Below, piece after piece: positions 32,307 to 43,375 of a DNA stretch of 64,000 nt. Made by a program: the position numbers and the translations under genes. This DNA is from Spirometra erinaceieuropaei (lineage: Eukaryota > Platyhelminthes > Cestoda > Diphyllobothriidea > Diphyllobothriidae). Positions within the stretch are counted from its first letter, which is position 1. Every line of letters starts with the position of its first letter. The DNA lies in assembly GCA_902702965.1 (NCBI GenBank), contig CACRXP010000001.1:2958159-3022158 (forward strand), written 5' to 3'. The notes under the pieces are model-generated. The model was given only the letters and a program-made list of their open reading frames with translations, searched no databases and was not told the DNA's origin.

Positions 32307-35300
32307 CTGTTTAAAAGAAAGACGCAAACAACAACAACAACACTTAATGCTCTGTTAAACAGGATTCGGCCAGTTGGGGAGCTAAATGCCTCCTGAGCTA
32401 GAAGCGTGTCCCCGTAAGGCTCCAAACTAAAATGATTTTTGACGAGAATGATACATAAGTTTAAATTAAGCTGTACGCACTTTAAAAAATAAGATTTAAA
32501 GTATACCTATTCCGTAGTGTGAAGGCTAGTTTTGGGTCACTAAAACGGGATTTGCTATCGCAGTTTCCGTGGATTCCCGCTCTGTTAACTATTGATTTTT
32601 CAGGAAAATGATTATTTACTGCATGCCTGTTAAATACAGCGTGCATTCCAAAGCTCGAAAGATTTCTCATAATACTGCCAGTCCAACTGACTTGAAATTT
32701 TTTTGTTTTAGCCCCAGTCATAGAATGGACTTCGAATAAATTCGTCTAGTCGGAAATGTATTTGCCTTAAGTCTGTTCATCTGGAAGCATTTGTGTTGGG
32801 TACCGCCCACCTCAGATAGTGTGTGAGTAACCTCCGCACGCATAATGTAATAAGCAGAGTTTAGGGCAAGTTCGTTCGGCCGCATTTAGAATATGGCGTA
32901 CAAGCTTGGCGGCCATGGCTTGTAAAGGACCAAACATGCCTTGAAAGGGTGCAGCGTCGTGCAACAAAGCTAGTAAACGGTTTAAAAAGCCAATCCTACA
33001 CAGAAAGACTGAATTGCCTTAAGTTATTCCCTCCTTGTTACGGGCAGCAAAGAGGTGATTGTCTCCTCGTCTACAAGATAATACATGCCCTTGAGCATGG
33101 ACTTAGCTTTGAGGACATGTTTCAGTGGCACCTTTCACCCCATTTCGTGGTCACTCGGTGAAGCCACGGACAGAAATGCCCAGGCTGAATCTTCGTTCTG
33201 AATTTTTCGCGCAAAAGGTAGTGGAGAAATGGAACGATCTCCCTCAGTCAGTCGTGGAGGCGACGCCCTTGCAACTCTTCAAGAAACGCTTGGATGATCA
33301 CTTGTGTCCCCTGTAAATACCCCGCGGCCCCGGGAATTTTTCTCTGAAACAACGCTACTCAAATGAATCAAGTACTGTTTTAACAGGGGATATTTTAATT
33401 GTTCATGTACAGTTATTTCTAACGAGCTGACATGCAATCAATAGGGTTTTCAAAGGCCTCGCCTATTATCCTTACCAAATGAACTGAAATTGGTTGGTAC
33501 TGTGTATGTTATTAAGCGAATTCGAACAGGTGAATCCCCAATGCACACGGAATATTTTGCATCAAAGCTGTAGCAGATCGGTAGGTAGGCATAACTGAGG
33601 CGGTACAGAACCAGAGCACACGATGCGGAATGCAGAGATGGTTGCATGACTCCGCCTTGTGTGCCTTACTACCTTATATCCCATAGTATGCTCAAATAAT
33701 CAAGTATTTTAAATTTCTAATTCTAATGATGACATTCCGGGGAAGCAAAACTGAGAAACAACTATTTTCATAAATAGGCTCGCCAAATTTACTATTCAAA
33801 GCATTTATGGTCTGGAAACATTCCAAAACACTTTGTTAAACGTACATTCGATGCATACGTAGAATACTATAAATTTAGCAGAAATCTTTTAATGTTAGAT
33901 GGATAGGTCACTTTGAGTTAAACATTGTATCAAGATAATTCACACACAATTGAATTTCCAATTTGGAATAAGTGTATCCTTAGTAGTTTATACAAAACGT
34001 ACGCGTGCATAAAGCAGTGATTTGTTAAGAAATATATTTTAAATGTCTATCACCGGTCAACACCTCTCACGTAAGTGGGAAATGTACCTCTCAACTTTTC
34101 CTCCGTTTGGCTTCTCTGCTGCACGTGTGACCCGAATCGGAGGCCATCGCGGTGCACTAAGCACCGTTACATGGAAGGATGCCAAGTAACGATGAAGCTC
34201 AGTCCGCGTAGTCGGTCCAGTTGCCTGTTTTTATGTTGAGAGACTGACTGGGGAGGTGAAAGTCAGGCTGTAATAGTTCCTCCTCAACGTGACCTCTGAC
34301 ACTTTCACGCATATATAGTGTATGCCGCCCACCACCTTTTGTCTGAAATCCTGGCGCTTGTGTTCGGAGAGCCAGGTCGTGTATGCGGCACGCACAGACG
34401 AGGCCAATAGACGTGTCAGCCCCCTCCATTGTATATTCCCGATCGAAACCGACAGAGCAACGGGCTCGTGGCCCAGTGGTTAGAGGCGTGGACTTCTAAC
34501 TAACAGGTTGCGAGTTCGAGCCTCGGGTGTGCCACACTTCGGGGTTGGGTATGACTGGCTGACGACGGCTAATAGGCCGGAAATGACCATTCCGGTCTCC
34601 GTTGTCCTTGTCGGTAATGCCATTCTGCCTACATCATGCACCGCTGTGCGGCTGCTGCTTGGGCTCGAGAGGGAGCTCATAAGGCACAACAGAACGAGTG
34701 AGTTCCGTGAGAACGATCGGTGAGCGCCCCCTACCATTGCAATCATTCCCGGTACCGTACAAATGACCGGTTCGGACAGTGGCCGTGGCCTGGGGTGAGA
34801 ATATACTAAGGTCAACGAATCAGCACATTTCTCTCCCCATGAGCAATCTGACGCTGTCATGGTGCACTAATAGCCCTGGCTTGGAGGGATGCAAACTGGC
34901 AGGATAACCCCGACCTTGCAGCCGGCCCAATATGCGTTTGTGTGGAGCGTCTGACTGGTGGACTGAGCGCCAAGCTGCAATGCCTCTTCCTTACTGTGGC
35001 CATTATGGCCAGGGAGTGCGGTTGTGCGTCTACTTTAGGGATTTCGCCGTGCCAGTTACCTGAGCCCTCTCCCACTTCCGATCTTCTTGACTGTATCATG
35101 ACATTGGGTCCAGGTGGAGTAGGAGAGAGCGCAGTAGGTGCTGTTCAACTCTGCTATCATTATAAAGTAATTCACGCACAAGTCACTGTTCCCGCTCTTA
35201 CCCTGCTGTGGAGTGCACAGTGAGCATCGCCGGCAACGACGGTTGAACTGCCGAAACCAGCCACCAAATGTCCTAAAACGATGACTGACCTTGCATATCA

Positions 35301-36692
35301 CCCTTAATCTTCCATTAATTCCGCTTTAAGTTTGGTAAATTCATTCGAACGTCCTGCTTCTAACGGTTGTACCACAGTATTCATCATCTGTTCTGTAAAT
35401 AAACACCTTCAACTTCCTCTGTCCGTCCAATGTCATTACCTTTCGACTCATTTACCACAGTCTTGCTACATTTTAAAGACCTATTAGTTATAACCGAAAA
35501 AAGAACTCGGCTTGTTCGACTCATTGCTTTTTAATTCGTCGGACACTATTTTATATGTATGGAGTTATTTCATGCAGATTTTAACTGCATCTGCGAAGTT
35601 CCGAGCATATTTGGGTGTGACCATTTAACTATTCAGACGTCCCCTCATATGAAGTATATGGAGCGACTCTCTGCGACCGATGAGCTATTGATTCAAAAGG
35701 AACCTTTAGGTATTTTGAAGTGCGCAAGTTGTGTGAGATCAAGTGTATATACTGACACCCAGTCGGAGCAGAAAACAGATCATCCAGCTGCTGTTAATTT
35801 CCATAAAGATGTCAAAAGAATCTAAAGACGTACATGTAGTCTGCCGCCACAAGACATTGACTGGTGTTGAAAATATTTCAACAGCTTTTGTCAAAAACAC
35901 TTAGCTAATTCCATTTTTCTGTTATTTTTGTTTTATCTAAACTGGAAACCTCACAACTGCTGTTAAGACGGTGGTTGGTTAAATGTACCAACTAAACATC
36001 AACTTTTGTACCAGGCAAAATGATTTGTCGTTTCTGCCGGAAACAGACGACTTTGAAGAAATATCCACTCAACCAACTCATGACGTACGAAAGCAGTGTT
36101 CTGGGCCTCCTCGAAGTAAACTTTTGCCTCTTCTAAGTGACCAGCATAAAAGTGAGCCTGCGCTATGAGGACGGTGGCGTTAAGATCCCACTCCAGGTCG
36201 GCCTCGCGATCGGCAATGTCGCGAGCCCTTGCAGCGTGATCAATGGCCTCCTCGTATTGGTTCAATTCAAGGTAAGAGCGGCCGATTTCATGATGCAGCC
36301 AAGCCTTGTCTATACCTCGGATGTCATAATCCAGTCGTTTTATCCACCTAGACGGAAAACCGTGAAGTGAAAAATTGCAAAGTAAAAGTTATTGATTATT
36401 CTTGAGCAAAGATTTTCTCTAGGGACGACGGAAGCTGCAACTTCAAAGGCATATGCTTAGAGCTCAGGTCGCAGTGGCGGGAAATAAATCCCTCAGAGTG
36501 ACAACGCTCACTAATGAGCATGACGTTGAATGTAAAAGTAGTCACATGTCTACAACTGTTACCAGCAAAGAAACGCTCAATAAAACTGCCGTTTTCGAAT
36601 TTTTATCGTCAACGGTACTCGAAACTCAGGCCTTAACATGCTCAAGGTATGAATTTTGATCGGTCGGCACTGCATGAGCCTGTGTAGCAGTC

Positions 36693-36764
<72 letters not shown>

Positions 36765-39700
36765 AGGGCGTCGTTGCATTGTTAACTGGCACTTGTTCAC
36801 ATACCGAACATCCCAACACCTAGGACTGAGATTTCACGGGTTGCTGATGGCAAGCATGTCAGCAACGACCATTTCAGCGCCCCCTATATCTGTCGGTAAC
36901 GATCTTCCACTGTGACAGTCCAACAGTCGCTAACGACGATGCAAGCCAAAGACGACGACTTGTGTGTGGATTAGTTTATAGCGATTTCAAACTTGAGCTG
37001 TATCTGTCGTGATGTCCCATCCCTCACATACCCCAGCGCGGTGGTAAGATGGGGTCAGAACGACTGTAAGCCACACCGTGGCTAGGCATTCCACCTACGA
37101 CCTGGTCCCTGCGAAGTGGGCCGTGATTTCAAAAAAGAAAGACGCGGACCACACAGTCTGTCCACTTTTGTGTTTGTGTGTCTGTTTGGAGTGGCGAACT
37201 AGTGGGTTGAGGGCCATGCAGAAGCGGATCCTTCTTAACGTGACCTATGGCACCCTCATGCATGTGAAATGTGTGCCACCCAATCTCCGCTATGTTCAAT
37301 CCCCGCACCTGTCATCTAACCGGCTTGGACAGTGCCTGCGGCCTGGGAATGGTAAGGGAGAGTGAGTTCAACGACTCAGCGCATATTCCTCCCTACAAAC
37401 AATTTGACGCGCTTGAAGCTATAACGGTGTACTAAAAGCCCCGACTTCTAAGGTTTCCCACCGACGGGATAATTTGGTCCTCGTAGTCGACGCAATGTTG
37501 TGTGTCCGTTAGGAGCGGCGGACTGGTGATCCAAGAGACAGGCTGCAATGGCTCCTTCTTAATGTGGCCTTTACGGTATTCTCACTTCGTGCAATTCAAA
37601 CCAGGTGTGACGGAACGCTTAGGGGCGGCTTCGGCAACGCCAGAACCTTTTGTTGTCGGTTTAAATCCGGGTTATTTGCAGTGTNNNNNNNNNNNNNNNN
37701 NNNNNNNNNNNNNNNNNNNNNNNNNNNNNNNNNNNGCGGGCTTGATCGTGCCCTCTCCCGCCTCGGATCTTCTTGACTATGCCTATGCACCGGGTCCAGG
37801 TGGGGAAGGGGGGGGGGTGAATGCGGCAGATGGTGCGAAGTCTACATTCACTATAAACTAAATCAAGCGCAAGTTGCCATGCCTGCTTCACCTTGCTGTG
37901 GAGCGCACGGTGGACATCGTCGGATGCGACGGTGGAACTGTGGTTGCTGTTGCTGGTGGTCGTGGTGGCGGTGGTGGTGGTGGTAGTCGTCGTCGTGGTC
38001 ATCGTGGCAATGTCGACCGCTTAAAAACATGGTGCGAAACAAAGGGAAAGACTCACGCTTCCAGTGCGCCATTGTAGTCGTATAACCTTGCTCGCGCACG
38101 GCCCAAGTTTTCCAAAGACCGAGAAGCATGCTCTTTTAGGTTAGCTTTGATGGCGAGTTCATACTGGTGCTGGAAACACTGTGCAGCCCGGGGAAAGTGT
38201 CCCATCTGAAACTCGGAGATTCCCTCAAATGCCCAGAGGTCTGCAAGCACCTCGTCTTGCTCTGGAAGCAGGGCATCTTTGCGACTTTCTATAAATCGTC
38301 GAAGCTTTGAGCAAATTTTCACAACTTTCGTGTGCTCACCATTCTTTTGGACTGAAAAAAAAGAGTCAATTTAATAGTATAATATTGTGTCGCACGGCAG
38401 AGTTAACCTATATGGGTGAATATATCGGAAAACACGGCTATTTTGTATTATGCATAAAACCAACGTGTATGAATTGAGGGGCTGAATTCGTAGCTCAAGG
38501 AGGCCGGGCAACCTGTCAAGATTAAGTATGTTGGAAGTTTACCTAAAGACAAGCATTGACCGTTTGTTCATTTGGATTGCCTACCCAGCCGGTAATTTAA
38601 GTTTATCCTTACATTGGAAATAGCCGGTCCCTTTCAAGTAAACTACACAGATTAACGTTACGTTTGGTCCTAAGGCTCCGGGTGTACAGCCATATTAGGA
38701 CGGCGCATTGTGTGATTAGCAAATAGTAGTTGAGTAAGATCACATTAAGAACCCAAAACAGAGGGGTGATTATTGTTGGTTTTAGTAATCTTCACCACGC
38801 AACGATGGCAAACCCATAGATGTCAATGTACTCCAATTTTGAACACGGCTCTCGGTAGTCAGCAAACGTACGTTACACTTAATCCATTAATATCGATAAT
38901 ATACAGCATAATGCCGGAGAGGACCTCTCCGATCTATCCTGAGAATGGAACCTATTTTTCTGCCTCTGAAACCTACCGTCATATATCCGATGATCAAGAT
39001 AACGAAGTGCTTTGCGCAGTCGATATTAAGGAATTAAATTTGCTGCTTGTTAACTGTCCTCGGACATTATCTAAAAACTTGAAGTAGATCGGTTTATTCA
39101 AGGTCTATAGGCACAGACAGAGAATTTTATGTGTGAATATTTGGGCCGAAGTCCATCAGCCACAGCGGAGAACCGCGTAATATTCATTAATTGCGGACCT
39201 ATAAACCTTGGATAAACTAATCTACTCCAAGTCTGTAGATAATTTCTGAGGAAATTAAAAAGTGACAATTTCTGAATTGGAGTATCTGCCAGAAAACAGA
39301 CGGGGAATGCCGGGGAACCCACTCAGGAGCCAAACTCCTCGCATCCCCGCCATGTGGCAGCAGAATATCGGTGAAAGACGCGTGTGTGTGCTTTTGTCTA
39401 GTACCTGTGCTGTTAGTCCGGTATCACCTTACCCTAGAGGAATTAAATCTCTCTGAGGACCTTCAAATAGCCAACAGTTTTCATTCTGTATGCGGTGAAA
39501 CGAGGGAAGGGTAAGCGTTGTAGAAAAATACAGTGCCGCAGCTGCCAACGAACATGCATAAAGTGTGCCAAGAAAAAGTCAACAAATGCCCCAAGAGTTC
39601 GTCAATCTGGTCGATGAGAACAGAGCCTACCGTTGGATGGTTGGCTTCGCCCACGTCCCATAGGCAAACCAAGATTAAAACCACAGAAGATGAAGATGCG

Positions 39701-42700
39701 ATCACTGGGATCGCATCTTCATCTTCTGAACTGCTACCTGGGACTCGCCTGTTCGCTTCAATCATTAAAACCACAGTAGGTTGCCCTGATAGAGAGCCTG
39801 GCCTGGGTGTGTTAAACACATGTCTACGTGTGCCACAACTCAACGGTGTGACTGGTAAAACAGCGACAACAACTAAAATCCGTCTAAATCAAGATCAATG
39901 GGACCAGTAAAGAGAACAGCCTTGCCGCCGGCGTTTGAGTAGTTCAGGGCTCTAAAACATTAAATAGACTCTTAGCAGTCGTGTTTAACTATTGCCGAGA
40001 TAGACATTAGATGACAGACATGATTTTTCTACGTTCCAAACATCCGAGAAAAAAGTCAGCTGATGCAAAATAAATCCAGAAAACCAACTTTCAGTGACAT
40101 CTTCCAGCGTCTGGACAATCTGCTTCACTGCTTGTATTCCCCGACGCTCGCGTGCTCTTTTCACCTTGAGTGGATTGACATCGGTGGTCAATTGCATTCG
40201 AATGTACATGGGCTCTTGTTGGCGCCAAAAGTTGGACCGCACCTTCAGGTACCTGACTGCGTCACTGGCGAGGGCAACAACTTCGCTTGAGTTCTTGGTC
40301 TTCCTCTCCAGCAGCTCTTATAATTGAAAAAAAATCTAAATTATAAAAAAGAACCTTTGATAAAAAGTTTAACGCCAACAAGCGCGAAACGAAAGTAACA
40401 GAAAGACAAGATTGAAACCAAACTCGAATAAGTTACTTTTCAGGTTATCCTTCCGGTGGGTGCCTACGTCGCGTTCACGTCTTGATCGGTTTAGGAATTG
40501 CAGAAACTCAACCTCTTGTTCTGTAATCCCATTTTAATAGGCACACATTATTGGCGCTTATGGCAAAAATCGAATGTAATGAAAAACACATTTTGCCAAA
40601 CAATAGAGCTCGTACCAAACCCCGCAAATGCATGCGAACTTGGTTGCAGGAACACTTCTTGGATTTAAAAAAGCATAGCATCCGTTTTCGTCTTTGTATA
40701 TGGTCTCATGAATCCGAAAACCGAGTACACATTAAAAAATAAATTTACACATTTTGATTAAAAAAAATGCACACCGTGCAATACTCTGGAGTCAGTGATA
40801 ATTCCGGAATAGCTAATTTAACCACTTTCTTATTCGTCGCTAGATATATTAGCCAAACGTGAAAGAGAGCTCGTCGAAACACTGACTTTAGTCATAAATT
40901 TTCCTTAATAGCTGACTGTTTTAATTTAAGGTTCTAAATAACAATCAGAATGGCAGATAACTGCCAGTCATTATGAAAGTAATTCCACTTATTAAACCTT
41001 AATCGGAGAAAACATCGAGACCGATATACTTTGCAAAAAGGAAGTAAACTGTCTGCTCGTTTATAAGAATTATGCGGTTTCTTGGCTTTATTGTGTGAAC
41101 GGCTCGACCAGAAATCGGTGTAAAGAGACTTTGTTGGACATTCATGTCCCGTTTCACGGAAACTTTCTTTTAGAAAAATCCAATCTTAGCACCAAGGTGT
41201 TTGACCGATAAACGCTCTCCTCCAAATGAAGGCTGATCTGGTTATAGTGAGTGATAGCAGGTCAATCGAAAACAGGTTATTTCAAGTACGCCCTAGGTAT
41301 GGCTACATCAGAGGCTTACAAATATTAGTCTGCAACATAACAAAACAAAATTTTATCCTAATTCTTATAGAAAAATTGGATAAGCCAACAATTCACTTAT
41401 TATATTCGTTTTTTCTATCTTAAGTTCATAAAATACATTTGGTTTTAACTGTGGCTTAAGAAAAACACCAAGTGACAGTAAAGGTCCATGTATGGCTGTA
41501 AATTAAAACGTTAACATAGGCTTATTTTTTGAAATTGGACTGTTTTGGTATTTTTAGTTAACGCTTTCATTGCGTCGGACAAAGAAACGCGCTTATTTTA
41601 CGCCAGATGTTGATTTTTAGTGAAAATAAAAGCAAGAAACCAAAACCTGTGTTACAATGATTCACCAAAGAAAGTGGAGTTAAGTTTATCGTAATCATTT
41701 CATTACCTTCAGTAGAGAGCAGTCCATCCATGAACTCAACATCATAGTAGAATTCCTTCAACACACGACGCAGTTCTTTCTTGTCGGCTTCCGTTTTCCA
41801 GGTAGAGTCAGCTGCTAAATCGCTTTCCGCTTCGATGTGACCACTTATTTCACCGTCCTGTTCGAACGTCTGAACCATAAGGTGGGAGGACACAATATTA
41901 TCAAAGACTACATGGAGGACCTAGCAATTGATTGTGTTTTGATTTCGACCAGGAGCAATTACTGTAAAAAGGCAAGCATAGGTCTTTATAGTCACGTTTA
42001 TGGGGACCGGAGACCGATCCAATTAACAACGGGTTAGGGAAGCATTATAAAATCTTTAAGAATATTGATTTCACTTGATTCAAAAATACTAAAAATAAAT
42101 TAAGTGTTGTGTTGGTAAAAGGCGTCAGCGGGAAATTATACATCTTACAGTCTCGATCGGCTGGTCTTGCTTTGTAACCGTCAGTGTAACGTGAGCAGCA
42201 TCTATAAGACATCAGTTTGCAAGTCGTCAAATTAAGAGGTAGGAAGAGGAGAGGGATCATAATATCAGAAGAAAAAAATAAAATAACCTACTTTGACAGC
42301 AGATATCTACATCATATTTCGTTGGTTTCTACTCGACTTACTAAAACGTCTGCCTTGTATGTAAGGGAAATACTCTGAGTTGTCACGCAAATGGGAATAT
42401 TTTCCGATCGGAAATTAATGTATTTTATCATGTTTTTCATTTTCAATACCATCATATGTACGAACTATATGAAGTTGATCTTAAACTCTTATCTGATTCG
42501 CCTTTATACATCTAGTGGTCTTTAGCTCTATTTTACTCATCTGTATTTAAAATAATCAAGCAGTGCCAAACACCAACATCAAGCTAGGCAGATAATTGTC
42601 TTTTGACCAAACGAGTTTTCCTTAGTGGCTCAAATGTGCAAAATAGCTCTTAGACTGATAGATCGGCGTTACAAATGCAAAAGACACGATCGGTTCGAGC

Positions 42701-43375
42701 CTTTTAGGCAGCGTGCAAGCTACACCGGTCTATATATCATAAAAAAGGGGTCCGATTAAGTATTACAATCATTTACTTATTTACTTTGTTTTAGTTTTTA
42801 TGTGTATTTATTCACTTAAATAATTCATTTAGTTAAATATTTCATTTTTACAAAGTACGAAAAATGACGTCAGTTGCAAAATGATCAACAACAGTTAAAC
42901 GAAAGGCTAAGAAAAGTTTCTACCACTAGTCTTATTTGAACATTGGGGAGGAAAAAGCTTACCTCCAACGATGTTATTTATTGCTTCCTCAGACTTTTGA
43001 ATGCCGAGATCAAATGGCTTAAATTGGGGGCGAAGCTCCTTGCCCCGGTGATAAAACATGAGAGCCTTTTCAAATTCCGTTATATAATAGTAGGTTTCCG
43101 CTTTTTGATAGACAGCCTAAACTATGAGCTTAGGATAAGTAATAACTTTATAAGATTGCGGATCGATCTTCAGTGCTGTTTCAACATCTTGTAAGCTTTC
43201 GCTGGTCCGGGACTCGGCCAAGTAACATTTGGACCGTTGTACAAGACAATGAACATTATTTGGTCGCAACTCCAATGCCTAAATATGTGAGTAAAAAGGT
43301 AACAGCAAGTACATTCGTATAGCCTTCAATTGCTTTATCGTATTTATGCAGTCTTACTAAAACATCCCCTTCAGA
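32204..43375 (-). CDS. ODAD4: Outer dynein arm docking complex subunit 4 homologue (TTC25-like), 8 exons, both ends missing
   Basis: Minus-strand exons: 43375-43313, 43278-43147, 43116-42963, 41907-41707, 40316-40089, 38351-38057, 36347-36089 and 32306-32204, about 478 codons in all. Every junction has GT/AG and all phases match (0,0,1,1,1,2,0). The first three exons form an N-terminal TPR cluster (EGDVLVRLHKYDKAIEGYTN; LAESRTSESLQDVETALKI; EKALMFYHRGKELRP). The fifth has the family hallmark SNFWRQQEPMYIR. The sixth to eighth form a C-terminal TPR cluster (FEGISEFQMGHFPRAAQCF; WLHHEIGRSYLELNQYEEA; EADLEWDLNATVLIAQAH). ODAD4 helps dock outer dynein arms on axonemal doublets of motile cilia and flagella; here that would serve flame cells and sperm. 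The start codon exon (upstream of 43375) and the last exon(s) (below 32204) were not found. The human protein is about 670 residues, so roughly a quarter is missing. No stops or frameshifts occur in the exons. Confidence 0.88.
32880..33319 (+). mobile_element. CR1/Jockey-like LINE, C-terminal end of ORF2
   Basis: From 32876 the frame reads VRPHLEYGVQAWRPWLVKDQ, then ERVQRRATKLVNGLKSQSYT, and ERLNCLKLFPPCYG, the usual C-terminal block of these LINE reverse transcriptases. A frameshift near 33150 precedes RGHSVKPRTEMPRLNLRSEF and FAQKVVEKWNDLPQSVVEAT, ending in a stop at 33314-33316. It is 5'-truncated and sits in the largest ODAD4-like intron, opposite in strand to the gene. Confidence 0.8.
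33320..34140. other. Intronic stretch without recognised feature
   Basis: AT-rich; nothing recognised. Confidence 0.3.
34463..34740 (+). mobile_element. tRNA-derived SINE, full-length-looking copy
   Basis: Head GGGCTCGTGGCCCAGTGGTT (A-box TGGCCCAGTGG), then TTGCGAGTTCGAGCC (B-box GAGTTCGAGCC). The body is GGGGTTGGGTATGACTGGCT, GGCTAATAGGCCGGAAATGA, CTTGTCGGTAATGCCATTCT, CGCTGTGCGGCTGCTGCTTG and GAACGATCGGTGAGCGCCCC. It lies between segments of repeat family A, so it appears inserted into that family. It is inside an ODAD4-like intron. Confidence 0.8.
34745..35250 (+). repeat. Dispersed repeat family A (long copy)
   Basis: Aligns segment by segment with 37320-37940 and 46890-47420: GGCCGTGGCCTGGG.TG, GACGCTG.CATGGTGCACTA, GGACTGAGCG..AAGCTGCAATG, CCGATCTTCTTGACTGTATC, GGGTCCAGGTGGAGTAGGAG, and GTGGAGTGCACAGTGAGCATCG. 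No coding frame. The stretch 34150-34440 upstream is probably the same family. Confidence 0.6.
35251..36088. other. Intronic stretch without recognised feature
   Basis: An open frame of 88 codons at 35559-35825 (plus) is unrecognised and has no supporting signals. Confidence 0.3.
36089..36347 (-). CDS. ODAD4: ODAD4-like exon, C-terminal TPR cluster (part 2)
   Basis: 259 nt, phase 2 in and phase 0 out: WIKRLDYDIRGIDKAWLHHE, then IGRSYLELNQYEEAIDHAAR, ARDIADREADLEWDLNATVL and IAQAHFYAGHLEEAKVYFEE. Acceptor TTCCGTCTAG, donor GTACGT. Confidence 0.9.
36693..36764. repeat. Pure GTA microsatellite, 24 units
   Basis: Uninterrupted GTA triplets over 72 bp within an ODAD4-like intron. The reverse frame reads poly-leucine, which is an artefact of the repeat. 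Confidence 0.97.
37190..37684 (+). repeat. Dispersed repeat family A, running into an assembly gap
   Basis: Two overlapping modules of family A (GCGAACTAGTGGGTTGAGGG, CTTCTTAACGTGACC; then GGCGGACTGGTGATCC, GGCTGCAATGGCTCC). Confidence 0.55.
37685..37735. other. Assembly gap (51 N)
   Basis: Run of unknown bases; true length unknown. It falls inside a repeat A copy in an intron and does not touch an exon seen here. Confidence 0.99.
37736..38000 (+). repeat. Family A end region and GGT-rich microsatellite
   Basis: 37740-37935 carries the family A end (GCCTCGGATCTTCTTGAC, GGGTCCAGGTGGGGAAGG, GTGGAGCGCACGGTGGACAT). 37940-38000 is an impure GGT/CGT triplet tract. Confidence 0.65.
38057..38351 (-). 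CDS. ODAD4: ODAD4-like exon, C-terminal TPR cluster (part 1)
   Basis: 295 nt, phase 1 in and phase 2 out: QKNGEHTKVVKICSKLRRFI, then DEVLADLWAFEGISEFQMGH, then FPRAAQCFQHQYELAIKANL and KEHASRSLENLGRARARLYD. Acceptor TTTTTTTCAG, donor GTGAGT. Confidence 0.88.
38352..39059. other. Intronic stretch without recognised feature
   Basis: An open frame of 104 codons at 38773-39087 (plus) shows no recognised domain. Confidence 0.3.
39060..39456 (+). repeat. PENRRG-peptide repeat, single copy
   Basis: Carries the central foldback (GAAGTAGATCGGTTTATTCA facing ACTAATCTACTCCAAGTC) and one coding arm: LEYLPENRRGMPGNPLRS, then QQNIGERRVCVLLSSTCAVS. Same family as 19720-20515. In an ODAD4-like intron. Confidence 0.6.
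39684..39728. repeat. Perfect 20-bp inverted repeat, 5-nt loop
   Basis: The arms 39684-39703 and 39709-39728 are exact reverse complements (arm CAGAAGATGAAGATGCGATC, loop ACTGG). The following CTACCTGGGACTCGCCTGTT resembles the end of the PLE terminal repeat at about 57100-57130. Confidence 0.9.
40089..40316 (-). CDS. ODAD4: ODAD4-like exon with the FWRQQ signature
   Basis: 228 nt, phase 1 both sides: ELLERKTKNSSEVVALASDA, then VRYLKVRSNFWRQQEPMYIR, then MQLTTDVNPLKVKRARERRG and IQAVKQIVQTLEDVTE. The SNFWRQQ.P.Y.R stretch is the strongest family match. Acceptor ATTATAAG, donor GTTGGT (weak). Confidence 0.88.
41707..41907 (-). CDS. ODAD4: ODAD4-like exon, linker region
   Basis: 201 nt, phase 1 both sides: FDNIVSSHLMVQTFEQDGEI, then SGHIEAESDLAADSTWKTEA, and KKELRRVLKEFYYDVEFMDG with LLSTE. 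This is the less conserved linker leading to the LL-E-Y segment of the family. Acceptor CATGTAG, donor GTAATG. Confidence 0.75.
42000..42962. other. Intron between the third and fourth ODAD4-like exons
   Basis: AT-rich; no repeats or exons recognised. Confidence 0.5.
42963..43116 (-). CDS. ODAD4: ODAD4-like exon, TPR 3
   Basis: 154 nt, phase 0 in and phase 1 out: AVYQKAETYYYITEFEKALM, then FYHRGKELRPQFKPFDLGIQ and KSEEAINNIVG. Acceptor CATAGTTTAG, donor GTAAGC. Confidence 0.87.
43147..43278 (-). CDS. ODAD4: ODAD4-like exon, TPR 1-2
   Basis: 132 nt, phase 0 both sides: ALELRPNNVHCLVQRSKCYL, then AESRTSESLQDVETALKIDP and QSYK. The acceptor is CATATTTAG, and the donor GTTATT opens a 30-bp intron. 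Confidence 0.85.
43313..43375 (-). CDS. ODAD4: ODAD4-like exon, first TPR (start)
   Basis: Acceptor CTACCAG, then SEGDVLVRLHKYDKAIEGYTN, phase 0 to phase 0 (63 nt). The donor GTACTTG opens a 34-bp intron. Confidence 0.8.

Noticed and set aside
34463..34535. tRNA-like sequence
   Set aside because: Has A- and B-box motifs but is continuous with a repeated body and has other copies, so it is a SINE head rather than a tRNA gene.
36577..36819. Open frame encoding a long poly-leucine run (minus strand)
   Set aside because: It is the translation of the GTA microsatellite at 36693-36764 in an intron; no other support.
37502..37861. Open frame spanning the N gap
   Set aside because: The frame is open only because N codons cannot be stops; it lies in repeat family A.
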